From Lacihabitans sp. CS3-21 (lineage in GTDB: Bacteria > Bacteroidota > Bacteroidia > Cytophagales > Spirosomataceae), in the NCBI RefSeq assembly GCF_024343675.1, contig NZ_RJUD01000097.1, forward strand, positions 62,001 through 126,000: a stretch of 64,000 nucleotides of DNA, given 5' to 3'. The translations under genes and the position numbers were made by a program. Shown here piece after piece: positions 34,976 through 45,606 of this stretch; the first letter of the stretch is position 1, and every line of letters begins with the position of its first letter. The notes beneath the pieces were generated by a model. The model made no database searches. It saw only the letters and a program-made list of their open reading frames with translations, and was not told the origin of the DNA.

Positions 34976-37012
34976 ATGTCTGAAAGCAACAACAACAATT
35001 CTTCGGATAAACCGAAGAAGAAGCTGACTCCAAATCCTGGTGGGCTTCAAGGATGGGTAGTGGCGGCTTTAATATTAGCCATCATGGGCCTTGTATTTTT
35101 TAGCAGTACAAACAAATTAGGATCTGTACCATATAAGTCGTTTGAAAAAATGGTACTAGATGGCGACGTACAGAAGGTTTTCTTGGTTAAAGGTACTAAT
35201 TCATTGGAGATAAACCTTTCTCCAACGGCCCTTACAAAACCTGAATACAAGGCAAAACTGGCCAATAATAAATTTTCAACAGGACCACATCTTCGTGTGG
35301 ACATTGTTTCAGAAGACTCATTTATGTATGAGTACAATAACTTCTTGAAAACAGCCGCTATTCCTGAAGATATTAAAGGTACACTGTATCCAGAAACAGT
35401 CACTAGAAGTGACTATATGAATATTTTTTGGCAATGGTTCCCTATATTGTTCTTCTTCGGATTGATGTATTTTATCATGACACGTATGTCTGGTGGTGGT
35501 CCAGGAGGTGCATTATTTAACATCGGAAAATCGAAAGCCGCACTTTTTGATGCAGATAATAAAGTAAAAATTACTTTTCAAGATGTAGCAGGATTGGATG
35601 AAGCCAAAGAGGAACTTACAGAGATTGTAGAGTTTTTGAAAAAACCAGGTAAATATACTGAGCTTGGTGGTAAAATACCGAAAGGAGCCTTGTTAGTAGG
35701 CCCTCCAGGAACAGGTAAAACTTTGATGGCCAAGGCTGTAGCTGGAGAGGCAAGTGTGCCGTTTTTCTCTTTGTCAGGTTCAGACTTTGTGGAGATGTTT
35801 GTTGGAGTTGGAGCTGCTCGTGTGAGAGATTTGTTCAAACAAGCCAAAGAAAAAGCACCTTGTATCATATTTATTGATGAAATTGATGCAGTTGGTCGCT
35901 CCCGCGGAAAAGGCTCTATGCCAGGAGGAAATGACGAAAGAGAGAATACATTGAACTCACTTTTAGTAGAAATGGATGGTTTTGGATCTGATTCTGGAAT
36001 CATAATTTTGGCTGCAACCAACCGTCCTGATGTTTTAGATCCTGCTTTGTTAAGACCAGGTAGATTTGATCGCCAAATAAGTGTGGATGTGCCAGATATT
36101 AATGGTCGTGAGGCGATATTCAAGGTACACTTGAAGCCTATAAAATTTGCTGAAGAAGTTGATCCTAAGAAATTGGCCGCTCAAACTCCAGGGTTTGCTG
36201 GTGCTGAAATTGCCAATGTTTGTAACGAAGCGGCCCTTTTGGCAGCACGTAGAGGCAAAAAGCAAGTTGAAATGAAGGATTTTCAAGACGCTATTGACAG
36301 AGAAATTGGTGGTTTGGAAAAACGAAATAAATTGATTTCACCAGAGGAGAAAGAAATTGTAGCTTATCACGAAGCTGGTCATGCCATAGCTGGTTGGTTT
36401 TTAGAACATGCCAATCCATTGGTTAAGGTAAGTATAGTTCCAAGAGGAATTGCGGCCTTAGGTTACGCTCAATATTTACCAAAAGAGCAGTATTTATATC
36501 GTACAGAACAACTTTTTGATGAAATGTGCATGACGCTCGGCGGTAGAGCAGCTGAGGAAGTGATTTTTGGAAAAATATCAACTGGTGCTCTGAGCGATTT
36601 GGAGAAAATTACCAAGTTGGCCTATAGCATGGTGACTGTGTATGGTATGAACGAGAAAATAGGAAACGTAAGTTATTATGATTCTAAAGGTCAAAGTGAG
36701 TATTCTTTCACCAAACCTTACTCTGAGCTAACAGCACAAGTTATTGACGAAGAAGTTAAGAAAATGATTGATTTGGCATATTCTGCCACCAAAGATTTAC
36801 TCTTAGAACACCGTGACAAACTCGAAATTCTGGCTAAAGCTTTATTGGAAAGAGAAATCATTTATCAGCATGATTTGGTTGGGCTAATAGGGGAGAGGCC
36901 TTTTGATAAGCCAACAGTTTATCAGGAGTTTTTAGATAAAAAAGATGAAATAGCTGTGGTGGAGGGAGCCGACAAGGATCCAGAGGTAACGGATACTGCA
37001 GAAACGGAATAA
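34976..37012 (+). CDS. ftsH: ATP-dependent zinc metalloprotease FtsH
   Basis: A 678-residue inner-membrane AAA+ protease that degrades unassembled membrane proteins and regulators. Two membrane segments (about 27-44 and 143-165) enclose the periplasmic domain. The AAA core has Walker A 'VGPPGTGKT', Walker B '[11 protein letters not shown]', the pore residue region '[17 protein letters not shown]' and the second region of homology '[11 protein letters not shown]'. The zinc site is '[12 protein letters not shown]'. The N-terminus is Asn/Ser/Lys-rich, as in other Bacteroidota FtsH. A strong terminator follows. Confidence 0.97.
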   Translation: MSESNNNNSSDKPKKKLTPNPGGLQGWVVAALILAIMGLVFFSSTNKLGSVPYKSFEKMVLDGDVQKVFLVKGTNSLEINLSPTALTKPEYKAKLANNKFSTGPHLRVDIVSEDSFMYEYNNFLKTAAIPEDIKGTLYPETVTRSDYMNIFWQWFPILFFFGLMYFIMTRMSGGGPGGALFNIGKSKAALFDADNKVKITFQDVAGLDEAKEELTEIVEFLKKPGKYTELGGKIPKGALLVGPPGTGKTLMAKAVAGEASVPFFSLSGSDFVEMFVGVGAARVRDLFKQAKEKAPCIIFIDEIDAVGRSRGKGSMPGGNDERENTLNSLLVEMDGFGSDSGIIILAATNRPDVLDPALLRPGRFDRQISVDVPDINGREAIFKVHLKPIKFAEEVDPKKLAAQTPGFAGAEIANVCNEAALLAARRGKKQVEMKDFQDAIDREIGGLEKRNKLISPEEKEIVAYHEAGHAIAGWFLEHANPLVKVSIVPRGIAALGYAQYLPKEQYLYRTEQLFDEMCMTLGGRAAEEVIFGKISTGALSDLEKITKLAYSMVTVYGMNEKIGNVSYYDSKGQSEYSFTKPYSELTAQVIDEEVKKMIDLAYSATKDLLLEHRDKLEILAKALLEREIIYQHDLVGLIGERPFDKPTVYQEFLDKKDEIAVVEGADKDPEVTDTAETE

Positions 37013-37043
37013 AAAAAAAGACCCGAGTAATCGGGTTTTTTTT
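37013..37043 (+). terminator. terminator after ftsH
   Basis: A run of A, stem ACCCGA / TCGGGT with loop GTAA, then seven T, starting at the ftsH stop. Confidence 0.85.
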
Positions 37044-37227
37044 ATGCCCTTTTTTTGGAGGAATTAATTCATAGAAATTCGTGAAAATTATTTTCGGCAT
37101 AAATATTGATTATCTCCATAAAGTAATAGGTTAAAATTTTAATTAAATACGATTATATTTAAAGGCTGTTTTACATAGGCACAGTATTTGTATTTAATAG
37201 TCTAAACCCAAAATGTGGCCTCCTAAT

Positions 37228-39510
37228 ATGCAAAAGTTTAAGTTTTTAGTTTTATCGTTACTACTTTGTGGGCGACTTTTCGCTCAGTCATCAAATTATC
37301 AATCCGAAAAGATTTTTGTTCATACAGACAAAGACAACTACGTGTCTGGCGATACCATTTGGCTTAAAGCCTATGTTTTTGAAGCTACTTCTCATCATCT
37401 TTCGCAAAAAAGTCAAGTAGTATATCTATTGCTTCAGAATAAGCTTAATAAAATTATTAAAGAAGCAAAAGTAGTTGTGCAAAATGGACATGCCAATTCT
37501 CAGTTTATCTTGCCTAAAAATTTGGTGTCTGGACAATATGAATTAACTGCCTACACCAATTTGATGAGAAATTACAGTGAAAAAGCCTTTTATACCAGAA
37601 ATATTAAAATCGTGGGTACGATACCGGCACCTATCGGCCTATTAAGTTCTAAAAATCTGGCCAAACCTGAAGTTGTTTTTTATCCTGAAGGCGGTCAATT
37701 GGTGGACGGAATATCAAGTAAGGTGGCTATAAAATTCAATAACTTTCCTAGTTTACCTAAGTCATTCGAAGGTAAGATAGAAGATAGCACCGGAAAATTG
37801 GTGACCACTTTCTATCCTGATTTACAGAAAATAGGAACATTCATACTCAAGCCTACCTCTGGTATGAAGTATTTTGCTGTTTTTACCCATGCAGGTAAGG
37901 TATATAAAGAAATGCTGCCAGCGGCACAAACCATAGGCTATGTTTTGGCTACTGACAATGTTGTTTTTTCAGATGGTGTACTTATAAATGTATTTACAAA
38001 TAGCAATGAACCCGCAAGGTTTAATATCGTAGCCCGTCAAAGGGGTGAGATTATTTTGAAACTTCCATTCGAAACCACAAGTTCAAATTTTAAGTTTGTT
38101 CTCAAAAATGATTTAGTACCGAATGCAGGAGTTGTAGAAATTGCCGTTGAAGATTTGGAAGGAAAAGCAGTTTGCAAGCGATTGGTTTATTTCTTGACCA
38201 ATGCAAAAAATAGTTTGTCAGTAAAAAACTATAAGCCCAATTTGCTTCCAAAAGGCAAAGTAAATTTTGATTTGATGGTGTTGGATGATAACCAAAAACC
38301 CATTCCGAATCTCGACTTATCTATTTCAATAGTTGACGTTACTCCACCGGCAGTGTTTAGTCCGAAAGTTGAAATTATGCAGAATAGTTTAGTTTTTGAT
38401 GCAGATTTTGAGTCAGAAATTCAAAAACTGGACTCGTTGTTTGAGTTTCAACCTACAGTTTCAAAGTTCTATTTGGATAATCTTATGATGACGCAAGATT
38501 GGAAGAAAGAAGCAAAAGCCTCAAATTATATAGCCGAAAACAATCTGTTGATGAAGGCATCTGTTTCTCAAGGTCAAATTTTGAAAAAGAATGAGAAACT
38601 GAAATTGTATTTTTGGGATAAAATTGGAATGAAATATCAAGAGACCGTTACAGATTCAAGTGGGAATTTTGAAATAAGAGATCACTGGACAGATACAGTT
38701 AAAGTTTTGGCAGCCAACGAAATAGGAGAGTTCTTAGAGCTAAAATTTGATGAAATTTACAGTCCTAAAGTTGAAACTGTTGTAGACAAACCTGTCGTAA
38801 CAATGAAGCCTTTGGCACCTTCAAATGCTGCAAATAAGCCTGTAGTTCAGAAACCAAATACAGCTTTGCCAGCTAAATCTATGGCTTTGAAAGAGGTAGT
38901 AATAACCGGTCAAAAGAACAAAGATTTTAAAAATGATTTCAGACGTCGTGCATATAATTGGGAGCCTGATTTTGCGACAAGCATAACTGTAGATTCGAGT
39001 TCTGGTATTCCTACTTTAGTAAATTTAATAGAGAGTAAAATACCCGAATTGACAGGAAAACTCATGAATAAAAATGAGAATTGGGTGATGTTAGATGGAA
39101 CAAGAGTTCCTCTTGAATTCTTGGATCTGATTAAGCCTTCAGATATAGTTTGGTTAGATTTTATTCAAAAAAAGGAGAAAACTACAAAACTTGGCCAAGC
39201 ATCTGGTAGCATTGTTAACCTTCTCACCTCAAAAGGAAATGATCTTTTTAGTGTTTATAAAAACAATAGATTTCAGACATTTATGGGCTATTCGTATGCT
39301 AGAAATATATACGCTCCCAAATATACTAAGGCAGTTGCCAAACCTGACAAACGGAAGACCTTATATTGGAACCCGCTTCAAAAGACTGATATTTATGGAA
39401 AAACAAGTATTAGTTTTAACAATTCGGATTTGAGTAAAAAATACCTCATAACCGTATTTGGAACAGATGGGAAAGGAAAAACCATTAGCCAGAGGACCTT
39501 ACTTAAATGA
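37228..39510 (+). CDS. barrel-less plug protein with macroglobulin-like domains, paralogue of 25553-28198
   Basis: A 760-residue exported protein if started at the ATG at 37228 (MQKFKFLVL); an in-frame ATG at 37213 would add five residues before the signal peptide. The signal peptide ends near 'LFAQ'. Residues about 15-125 form an MG2-like unit ('VHTDKDNYVSGDTIWLKAYVF', 'SGQYELTAYTNLMRN'), followed by further beta-sandwich repeats. A plug-like region near 575-670 ('NWVMLDGTRVPLEFLDLIKPSDIVWL') precedes a closing beta domain with 'LYWNPLQKTDIYGK'. It lacks the N-terminal CarboxypepD domain of its paralogue and has no barrel. No enzymatic motif. Function unknown. Confidence 0.78.
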   Translation: MQKFKFLVLSLLLCGRLFAQSSNYQSEKIFVHTDKDNYVSGDTIWLKAYVFEATSHHLSQKSQVVYLLLQNKLNKIIKEAKVVVQNGHANSQFILPKNLVSGQYELTAYTNLMRNYSEKAFYTRNIKIVGTIPAPIGLLSSKNLAKPEVVFYPEGGQLVDGISSKVAIKFNNFPSLPKSFEGKIEDSTGKLVTTFYPDLQKIGTFILKPTSGMKYFAVFTHAGKVYKEMLPAAQTIGYVLATDNVVFSDGVLINVFTNSNEPARFNIVARQRGEIILKLPFETTSSNFKFVLKNDLVPNAGVVEIAVEDLEGKAVCKRLVYFLTNAKNSLSVKNYKPNLLPKGKVNFDLMVLDDNQKPIPNLDLSISIVDVTPPAVFSPKVEIMQNSLVFDADFESEIQKLDSLFEFQPTVSKFYLDNLMMTQDWKKEAKASNYIAENNLLMKASVSQGQILKKNEKLKLYFWDKIGMKYQETVTDSSGNFEIRDHWTDTVKVLAANEIGEFLELKFDEIYSPKVETVVDKPVVTMKPLAPSNAANKPVVQKPNTALPAKSMALKEVVITGQKNKDFKNDFRRRAYNWEPDFATSITVDSSSGIPTLVNLIESKIPELTGKLMNKNENWVMLDGTRVPLEFLDLIKPSDIVWLDFIQKKEKTTKLGQASGSIVNLLTSKGNDLFSVYKNNRFQTFMGYSYARNIYAPKYTKAVAKPDKRKTLYWNPLQKTDIYGKTSISFNNSDLSKKYLITVFGTDGKGKTISQRTLLK

Positions 39511-39569
39511 TTTGGATAGGAAAAGGGATAATTAAATTACAAAAGAGAATTTCTATTGAGTGATAAAAA

Positions 39570-39608
39570 GAATGGTCGAGGATGTGAATCTTCGGCCATT
39601 CGCCATTT
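39570..39608. terminator. bidirectional terminator
   Basis: Stem GAATGGTCGAGGA / TCTTCGGCCATTC with G-U pairs and an A flank before, T run after, between the convergent plug-protein and ggt genes. Confidence 0.65.
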
Positions 39609-39637
39609 TTGGGTATCAAGTAATAGGTTATTGTACT

Positions 39638-41413
39638 TTAAAATCCAATGCTGGTATTGTCGGCTCGGGGGTCAGAAGCACCTTCTAGCGTTCCATCAGG
39701 ATATACCAAGATACAGTCCATTCTGCCCAAAGTTCCCTTTTGTTGATCCAAGATATAACCCTTATTTCTTAAAGTCTCTAAAGTTTTATCACTGAATGCA
39801 TTGGCTTCAAAAACAGTACGATCAGGCAACCATTGGTGATGAAACTTTAAGGCATTTACAGCTTGCTGCATGGTCATTTTGTGCTCAATCACATTCAGAA
39901 TAGTTTGATATACTGAAGTTATAATGGTGCTTCCACCAGGCGTACCTACCACCATCAATAATTTTCCGTCTTTTTCTACAATGGTCGGTGTCATGGAGCT
40001 GAGCATTCTTTTTTCAGGTTGGATTTCGTTGGCTTTTGAACCTAACAATCCAAACATGTTCGGAACGCCAGATTTTATGCTAAAATCATCCATTTCGTTG
40101 TTCATTAAAAAACCTCCACCTGCTACAATAACCTTGCTTCCATAAGCTCCATTTAAGGTGGTAGTGATAGATACAGCATTTCCATCCGCATCAACTACTG
40201 AGTAATGAGTGGTTTCTAATGATTCATAACCTGGTAGCATGCCTCCTTTAATGTTTTTGCTATCGGTTGCTTTTGTACTATCAAAATCAGCCCATCTTGT
40301 TTTTAAATATTCGTGGCTGATAAGTTTGTCAATAGGTACATCTATAAAGTCGGTATCTCCCATCCATTTTGCTCTATCTGCATAAACTCTTCTTTCTGCT
40401 TCAATCATTACTTGTGTGGTGTTGGAGGAGTTCCAACCCCATTTTTGAAGCGGGTATTGCTCCACTAGTCTCAATAATTGAAGCAATGCTACTCCGCCGC
40501 TAGAGGATGGAGGCATAGTAATGATTTTATACTTTTTATAACCGGCAACAATAGGCTTTCTCCATGCTGAGTGATACTTTTTAAGATCTTCATGGCTTAT
40601 GATTCCGCCTCCCTTCGTCATTTCATCCACTAGAAGAGCGGCGGTTTTGCCTTCATAAAAACCAGCACGTTTTTGTAATTGTATCAATTTTAATGTTTCT
40701 GCCAGGTCTTTCTGGATGAGAATATCTCCCTTTACCCATTTTGAGCCATCGGGCTTTACAAAATAATTTAGATTTTCGCCGTTAACTTTCTTGAAAACCG
40801 CCAGATTGTTATTCAGACCCAAGGCTTCTCTTTCGGTTAATATAACACCACCTTCTGCAAGTCTTATGGCAGGTTCTAAAAGTTTATTCCAAGAAAGTTT
40901 TCCGAATTTTTGGTGCATTTCTACCATACCGTCAACAGACCCAGGTACTCCGCTGGCTAAATGTCCCTGCAAACTCAATCCTTGAATTACATTTCCTTCT
41001 TTGTCCAAATACATATCTCGATGTGCTTTTAATGGAGCTTTTTCTCTAAAATCTAAGGTGTGAGCTTGGCCATTTTTGGTTCGAATAACGGCAAATCCAC
41101 CACCTCCTAAGTTTCCTGCGAAGGGGAAAACCACAGCAAGTGCAAAATGCGTCGCTACTGCAGCGTCTATGGCATTTCCACCCATTTTGAGTATTTCTAT
41201 TCCCGCATTTGATGCCTCAGCATGTGCTGCGGCCACCATTCCATTTTTAGCAAATACGCCTTTTTTCTCAGAATAAAATGGTTTGGTATCGGGGTCTTCT
41301 ACAAACAGCGAAAACAAGTCTTTATCGTTTTCTTTGGAAGTGGTTTTGGGGTTAGTTTTGCATCCAAAAACAATCAAAATTAAAAGCAAAAATGAGCCGA
41401 AGAGGTTTTTCAT
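39638..41413 (-). CDS. ggt: gamma-glutamyltransferase lipoprotein
   Basis: A 591-residue Ntn-hydrolase that cleaves gamma-glutamyl amides such as glutathione. The lipobox 'LIVFGC' (C18) makes it a lipoprotein, where E. coli Ggt is soluble periplasmic. The precursor is expected to cut itself before T401 in 'ETTHYSVVDADGNA', giving large and small subunits; the residues 'FREKAP' (substrate Arg) and 'GGGGFAVI' (oxyanion region) are present. It stands alone on the minus strand. Confidence 0.95.
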   Translation of the reverse strand: MKNLFGSFLLLILIVFGCKTNPKTTSKENDKDLFSLFVEDPDTKPFYSEKKGVFAKNGMVAAAHAEASNAGIEILKMGGNAIDAAVATHFALAVVFPFAGNLGGGGFAVIRTKNGQAHTLDFREKAPLKAHRDMYLDKEGNVIQGLSLQGHLASGVPGSVDGMVEMHQKFGKLSWNKLLEPAIRLAEGGVILTEREALGLNNNLAVFKKVNGENLNYFVKPDGSKWVKGDILIQKDLAETLKLIQLQKRAGFYEGKTAALLVDEMTKGGGIISHEDLKKYHSAWRKPIVAGYKKYKIITMPPSSSGGVALLQLLRLVEQYPLQKWGWNSSNTTQVMIEAERRVYADRAKWMGDTDFIDVPIDKLISHEYLKTRWADFDSTKATDSKNIKGGMLPGYESLETTHYSVVDADGNAVSITTTLNGAYGSKVIVAGGGFLMNNEMDDFSIKSGVPNMFGLLGSKANEIQPEKRMLSSMTPTIVEKDGKLLMVVGTPGGSTIITSVYQTILNVIEHKMTMQQAVNALKFHHQWLPDRTVFEANAFSDKTLETLRNKGYILDQQKGTLGRMDCILVYPDGTLEGASDPRADNTSIGF

Positions 41414-41565
41414 TGGTTAGTTTTAGTTGATAAGTTTATAACAGGGTTTCCATCAATCATGGATATTTACCGTTAAGTTAAGTGTTTTGTATCATTTATA
41501 AAATTACTTAATTCAAATTCCTTTTTTTTTGCAATTTTTACTTCAATAATAATAAATTCTCAAGG

Positions 41566-42807
41566 ATGTTGTTTTTCAAACTCACGTTCGAAAGTTTAAG
41601 GTTTGCATGGCAAGCTCTTCGCTCTAATTTGCTTAGGACAGTGCTGTCTCTTTTAGGTGTTACGATTGGCATTTTCTCTATAATTGGCGTTTATACGATG
41701 GTAGACTCCTTGGAGTCCAATATCAAAACGAGTTTGAGCTCGATTGGAGATAAAACCATATATGTTGATAAATTCCCATGGCAGTTTGGAGATGGCGAGT
41801 ATCCTTGGTGGAAGTATTTCAATAGACCTAGACCAAAATATTCAGAGTATAAATATCTCAAAGACAACCTCGAAAATGCAGCAGCGGTGACCATAATGGA
41901 CTGGTCGCTTGCTCAAGCTAAATATCAAAGCAATAGCTATAATGCTCTCGTTCAGGGAATTACTTATGACTTTAATTTGATTTCGGATGTGCCTGTAATC
42001 AATGGCAGATATTTTTCGCCTACCGAAATAGAATCAGGAAGAAATGTGGCGGTAATTGGTGCCGAAATAGGCGAAACCCTGTTTGGAGAAGAAGATCCTA
42101 TTGGAAAACAGATGAAAATCAAAGGAGAGAATTTTGTGGTGATAGGCATGCAAGAGAAAAAAGGTAAGCAGTTGGTGGATGTTGGAGGGAATCCTGATCA
42201 GAAAGTTTATGTGCCGTTTGTCAAACACAAGAGAATGTTCAGCTCGGGTAATTTATATGGAATGATACAAGTTCAGGCATTTGAAACAGACCTGAAAATG
42301 GTGAAGTTAGAAAGTGAGATTAAAGGTAAGATGCGTACAATTAGAGGCTTAAGGCCACTTGAAGAAGATAATTTTGCCCTAAATAGGCCTGATGCTGCTG
42401 CGAATTTTCTTACTACCATTTTTGGCTCACTCAGAGCTGGTGGCTTTGTTATTGGTTTGTTTTCTTTATTAATTGGCGGTTTTGGTATAGCCAATATAAT
42501 GTTTGTTTCAGTAAAAGAGCGTACAAATATTATCGGAATTCAGAAATCATTGGGTGCCAAAAACTACTTTATATTGTTCCAATTCCTTTTCGAAGCCATA
42601 TTCCTTTGTTTGATTGGAGGATTGTTTGGTTTGATTTTGGTTTATTTAGCTAGCTTTATTGATTTAGGAAGTTTGGATATTGTACTTTCATCTGGAAACA
42701 TAATTTTTGGTTTGACCATCTCCAGTATCATTGGTATAGTGGCAGGACTGATTCCAGCTTCACAAGCATCTAAAATGGATCCTGTGATTGCCATCAGAGC
42801 CAAATAG
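41566..42807 (+). CDS. MacB-like ABC transporter permease
   Basis: A 413-residue protein with the MacB topology: one N-terminal membrane helix (about 22-45) inside 'LRSNLLRTVLSLLGVTIG', a periplasmic MacB_PCD domain (about 50-270) and a C-terminal FtsX domain with three helices ('LLIGGFGIANIMFVSVKERTN', 'ALF...', 'IVAGLIPASQASKMDPV'). Such permeases transmit force for export of lipoproteins, antibiotics or toxins without carrying them through the membrane. No ATPase gene is beside it, so the partner lies elsewhere. Confidence 0.91.
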   Translation: MLFFKLTFESLRFAWQALRSNLLRTVLSLLGVTIGIFSIIGVYTMVDSLESNIKTSLSSIGDKTIYVDKFPWQFGDGEYPWWKYFNRPRPKYSEYKYLKDNLENAAAVTIMDWSLAQAKYQSNSYNALVQGITYDFNLISDVPVINGRYFSPTEIESGRNVAVIGAEIGETLFGEEDPIGKQMKIKGENFVVIGMQEKKGKQLVDVGGNPDQKVYVPFVKHKRMFSSGNLYGMIQVQAFETDLKMVKLESEIKGKMRTIRGLRPLEEDNFALNRPDAAANFLTTIFGSLRAGGFVIGLFSLLIGGFGIANIMFVSVKERTNIIGIQKSLGAKNYFILFQFLFEAIFLCLIGGLFGLILVYLASFIDLGSLDIVLSSGNIIFGLTISSIIGIVAGLIPASQASKMDPVIAIRAK

Positions 42808-42870
42808 TTTTTTTATGTTTTGCGTAAAAACTGTCGTTAATCATCTCCTAATTGGGATTTCGTCATTATT

Positions 42871-42896
42871 TTGGATAGGCTACTGACATACATTTG
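42871..42896 (+). promoter_or_regulatory. promoter for the universal stress protein gene
   Basis: TTG (42871-42873), a 15-base spacer and TACATTTG (42889-42896), 22 bases before the ATG at 42919. The spacer is shorter than usual. It lies upstream of the chosen start, so the longer start at 42871 is rejected. Confidence 0.5.
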
Positions 42897-42918
42897 TGGT
42901 ATAAATAATGTTCAGATA

Positions 42919-43734
42919 ATGAAAACCATTTTAGTACCTACCGATTTTCATGTGGCCGCTGAAAACGCAATGGCAGCAGCTGTGAAATTAGCCAAAAACA
43001 TGGATGCAAAAATAAATTTGATGACCATGTTTAAATTTCCTAAATTTAAATATCAGCTGGTAGAGTCTGTTGTCCATACAGAAGATGAATACTACAATAT
43101 GTTGAAAGACGATGCTGCCAGAGAAATAGAAAGATGGAAGGAGTGGTATCCGGATGTTGAAATAGAAGGAATTGTCAAGGAGAATTTTGATGAGTTAATA
43201 CCTGCTATTTTAAGTGAGGAGGCCGATTTGATTGTTATGGGCTCTGAGGGTGCCAATGGTTGGAAAGACTATTTTCAAGGAACTAACTCACAAAACGTTG
43301 TAAGAAAAGCTGATTGCCCTGTGATGGTCATGAAGGAAAATACTGCTTTTGAAAAAATAGAAAATGTTCTGTTTGTAACAGATTTTGAAAAAACTGGCTT
43401 CATTGAAAAAGCGATGGATTTGTTTGACCTAAAACAAACCAAAAACAAGTTCGTATTTATTGATACGGGTGAAAGCACAGATGACAGAAGTGATATTTAT
43501 GACACAGCTCGTGATGTAGAAAAACTTTATGATATTCAGAATTTTGATTTTGAGATATACCGTCACGATTCTGTGGCCAAAGGAACAGTAGAATATGCCG
43601 ATTCCCACGATATCGACCTCATTATAATGTTTACGCACGGACGGAAAGGCTTTGAGCGTTTTCTTTTTGGAAGTATAGCAGAGGAGGTCGTAAATATTTC
43701 GGATATACCTGTCCTAAGTATCGTGGAAAATTAA
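42919..43734 (+). CDS. tandem universal stress protein (two Usp domains)
   Basis: A 271-residue protein with two UspA domains of about 130 residues. The first begins 'MKTILVPTDFHVAAENAM' and has a degenerate nucleotide motif 'MGSEGANGW'; the second begins 'ENVLFVTDF' and ends with 'THGRKGFERFLFGSIAEEV', the usual G-2x-G-9x-G motif, so ATP binding is likely there. Such proteins accumulate in stress or energy limitation. A -7 promoter box precedes it and a terminator follows, so it is monocistronic. Confidence 0.92.
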   Translation: MKTILVPTDFHVAAENAMAAAVKLAKNMDAKINLMTMFKFPKFKYQLVESVVHTEDEYYNMLKDDAAREIERWKEWYPDVEIEGIVKENFDELIPAILSEEADLIVMGSEGANGWKDYFQGTNSQNVVRKADCPVMVMKENTAFEKIENVLFVTDFEKTGFIEKAMDLFDLKQTKNKFVFIDTGESTDDRSDIYDTARDVEKLYDIQNFDFEIYRHDSVAKGTVEYADSHDIDLIIMFTHGRKGFERFLFGSIAEEVVNISDIPVLSIVEN

Positions 43735-43750
43735 TTGGACTGCTATCATA

Positions 43751-43784
43751 CAAAAACGGCAAGGAATATCTCTTGCCGTTTTTG
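43751..43784. terminator. bidirectional terminator
   Basis: Stem CAAAAACGGCAAG / CTTGCCGTTTTTG with an 8-base loop, between the convergent usp and argS genes. Confidence 0.9.
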
Positions 43785-43810
43785 TTTGTAATATTTATAT
43801 CTACTCCAAA

Positions 43811-45586
43811 TTACATTCTTTCGGGAACATCAATCCCAAGCAAGCCCATGGCATGTTTGATGGTTTCTGCCACTTTTTTGATCAATCCCAAACGTAAGTA
43901 TTTGATGTTTTCGTTTTCCTCGTTCATCACCGAATGCTGCGTATAAAAACCATTGAATGTTTTGGCTAATTCATAGGTGTAATTGGCAATTAAGGCTGGA
44001 GAATATTCAGCAGCAGCATTTTTGATGACTGAGCTGTAATCTTTTACTAGAAACACCAATTCGAGTTCCTCTCTGTTTAAGATATGAGTACCTTCCAGAT
44101 TAAATATTTGCTTATCATCTACATTTGCTTTTCTTAGTATTGACTTGATACGAGCATGCGTATATTGAATAAAAGGCCCTGTATTTCCTTGGAAATCAAT
44201 AGATTCCTCAGGGTTGAACAGCATTCTTTTCTTGGGTTCTACTTTCAATAAATAGTACTTCAAAGCTCCCAAAGCCAGCATTCTAAACAGTGCTGCACTT
44301 TCTTCAGATTCCAAATCTTCAATTTTACCTTTTTCTGCACTCATTATTTTGGCAGTGGCTATCATTTCGTCTACCAATTCATCTGCATCCACTACGGTAC
44401 CTTCTCTCGATTTCATTTTGCCTGAAGGTAAATCCACCATACCATACGACAAATGATAACAGCCATCTGCATAACTTCTACCCAGTTTTTTCATGATTGC
44501 AAAAAGTACCTTAAAATGGTAATCTTGCTCATTACCCACTACCCAAATGGACTTTTCAGATTTAAAATCATCAAATTTTAGATCGGTAGTTCCTAAATCC
44601 TGGGTGATATATACTGATGTTCCGTCTCCACGTAGTACCAACTTATTGTCTAAGCCTTCGTCTGTTAGGTCAATCCAAACACTGTTATCATCTTTTTTAT
44701 AGAAAATGCCTCTTTTAAGGCCATCTTCTACCAGGTCTTTTCCGAGAAGGTAAGTGTTTGATTCATAGTAGGTTTTGTCGAAATCTACGCCTATTTTCTT
44801 GTAAGTTTTCTCAAAACCATCATAAACCCAAGTGTTCAGTTTTTTCCAAAGTTCAATAACGTCAGTATCGTTTTGCTCCCATTTCAAGAGCATTTCTTGG
44901 GCTTCTATCATGATAGGGGCTGACTTCTTTGCCTCATCCTCAGTTGCTCCACTGGTCATCAGTTCTTGCATCTGGCTTTTATAGGCTTTGTCAAATTCGA
45001 CATAATATTTTCCAACCAAATGATCCCCTTTGATTCCTGCTGATTCCGGGGTTTCGCCCTTTCCGAAATGTTTGTAGGCTACCATCGACTTACAAATATG
45101 GATGCCTCTGTCGTTTACAAGACAGGCTTTGGTGACGTCAGAGCCTGCTGCATCAAGAATATTGGCTACGGAATAACCCAAGAAGTTATTTCTTAAATGA
45201 CCCAAGTGCAGGGGTTTGTTGGTGTTGGGTGATGAATATTCCACCATTACCGAGGCTGAATTACGGTTTATTTCCGAGCCAACAGGTATTTGTAAAAGGT
45301 CATTTAAAACCTTTATCCAAATACTTGGTTTGAGTTTCAAATTTAGAAAGCCTTGAACAACGTTGAAAGATTCAAAAATGTCATTATGAACTAACAATGC
45401 CGTTCCGATGGCGTTGCCAATTTCTGGTGGGGATTTTTTTAAACTTTTCACCAAACCAAAAAAAACATAGGTATAATCTCCTTCAAATTCTTTGCGAGTG
45501 GGTTGCAAAACCACTTTGTCGGAGGTTCCATAAAGCGACTCAATGGTGGCTTCGATTTTGTTAGTTAATATATCAATAATGTCCAT
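43811..45586 (-). CDS. argS: arginyl-tRNA synthetase, class I
   Basis: Charges tRNA-Arg. The 591-residue protein begins with MDIIDILTN at 45586: the open frame to 45769 would overlap the divergent yicC gene, and a full promoter lies at 45607-45639. The N-terminal ArgS additional domain (about 5-95) is followed by the Rossmann core with 'HLGHLRN' (HIGH box) and the degenerate KMSKS 'GKMKSREG', then the DALR anticodon domain at about 470-591. The Met end is normal. Confidence 0.96.
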   Translation of the reverse strand: MDIIDILTNKIEATIESLYGTSDKVVLQPTRKEFEGDYTYVFFGLVKSLKKSPPEIGNAIGTALLVHNDIFESFNVVQGFLNLKLKPSIWIKVLNDLLQIPVGSEINRNSASVMVEYSSPNTNKPLHLGHLRNNFLGYSVANILDAAGSDVTKACLVNDRGIHICKSMVAYKHFGKGETPESAGIKGDHLVGKYYVEFDKAYKSQMQELMTSGATEDEAKKSAPIMIEAQEMLLKWEQNDTDVIELWKKLNTWVYDGFEKTYKKIGVDFDKTYYESNTYLLGKDLVEDGLKRGIFYKKDDNSVWIDLTDEGLDNKLVLRGDGTSVYITQDLGTTDLKFDDFKSEKSIWVVGNEQDYHFKVLFAIMKKLGRSYADGCYHLSYGMVDLPSGKMKSREGTVVDADELVDEMIATAKIMSAEKGKIEDLESEESAALFRMLALGALKYYLLKVEPKKRMLFNPEESIDFQGNTGPFIQYTHARIKSILRKANVDDKQIFNLEGTHILNREELELVFLVKDYSSVIKNAAAEYSPALIANYTYELAKTFNGFYTQHSVMNEENENIKYLRLGLIKKVAETIKHAMGLLGIDVPERM

Positions 45587-45606
45587 GTATGCTGTCAATT
45601 TGGCTG

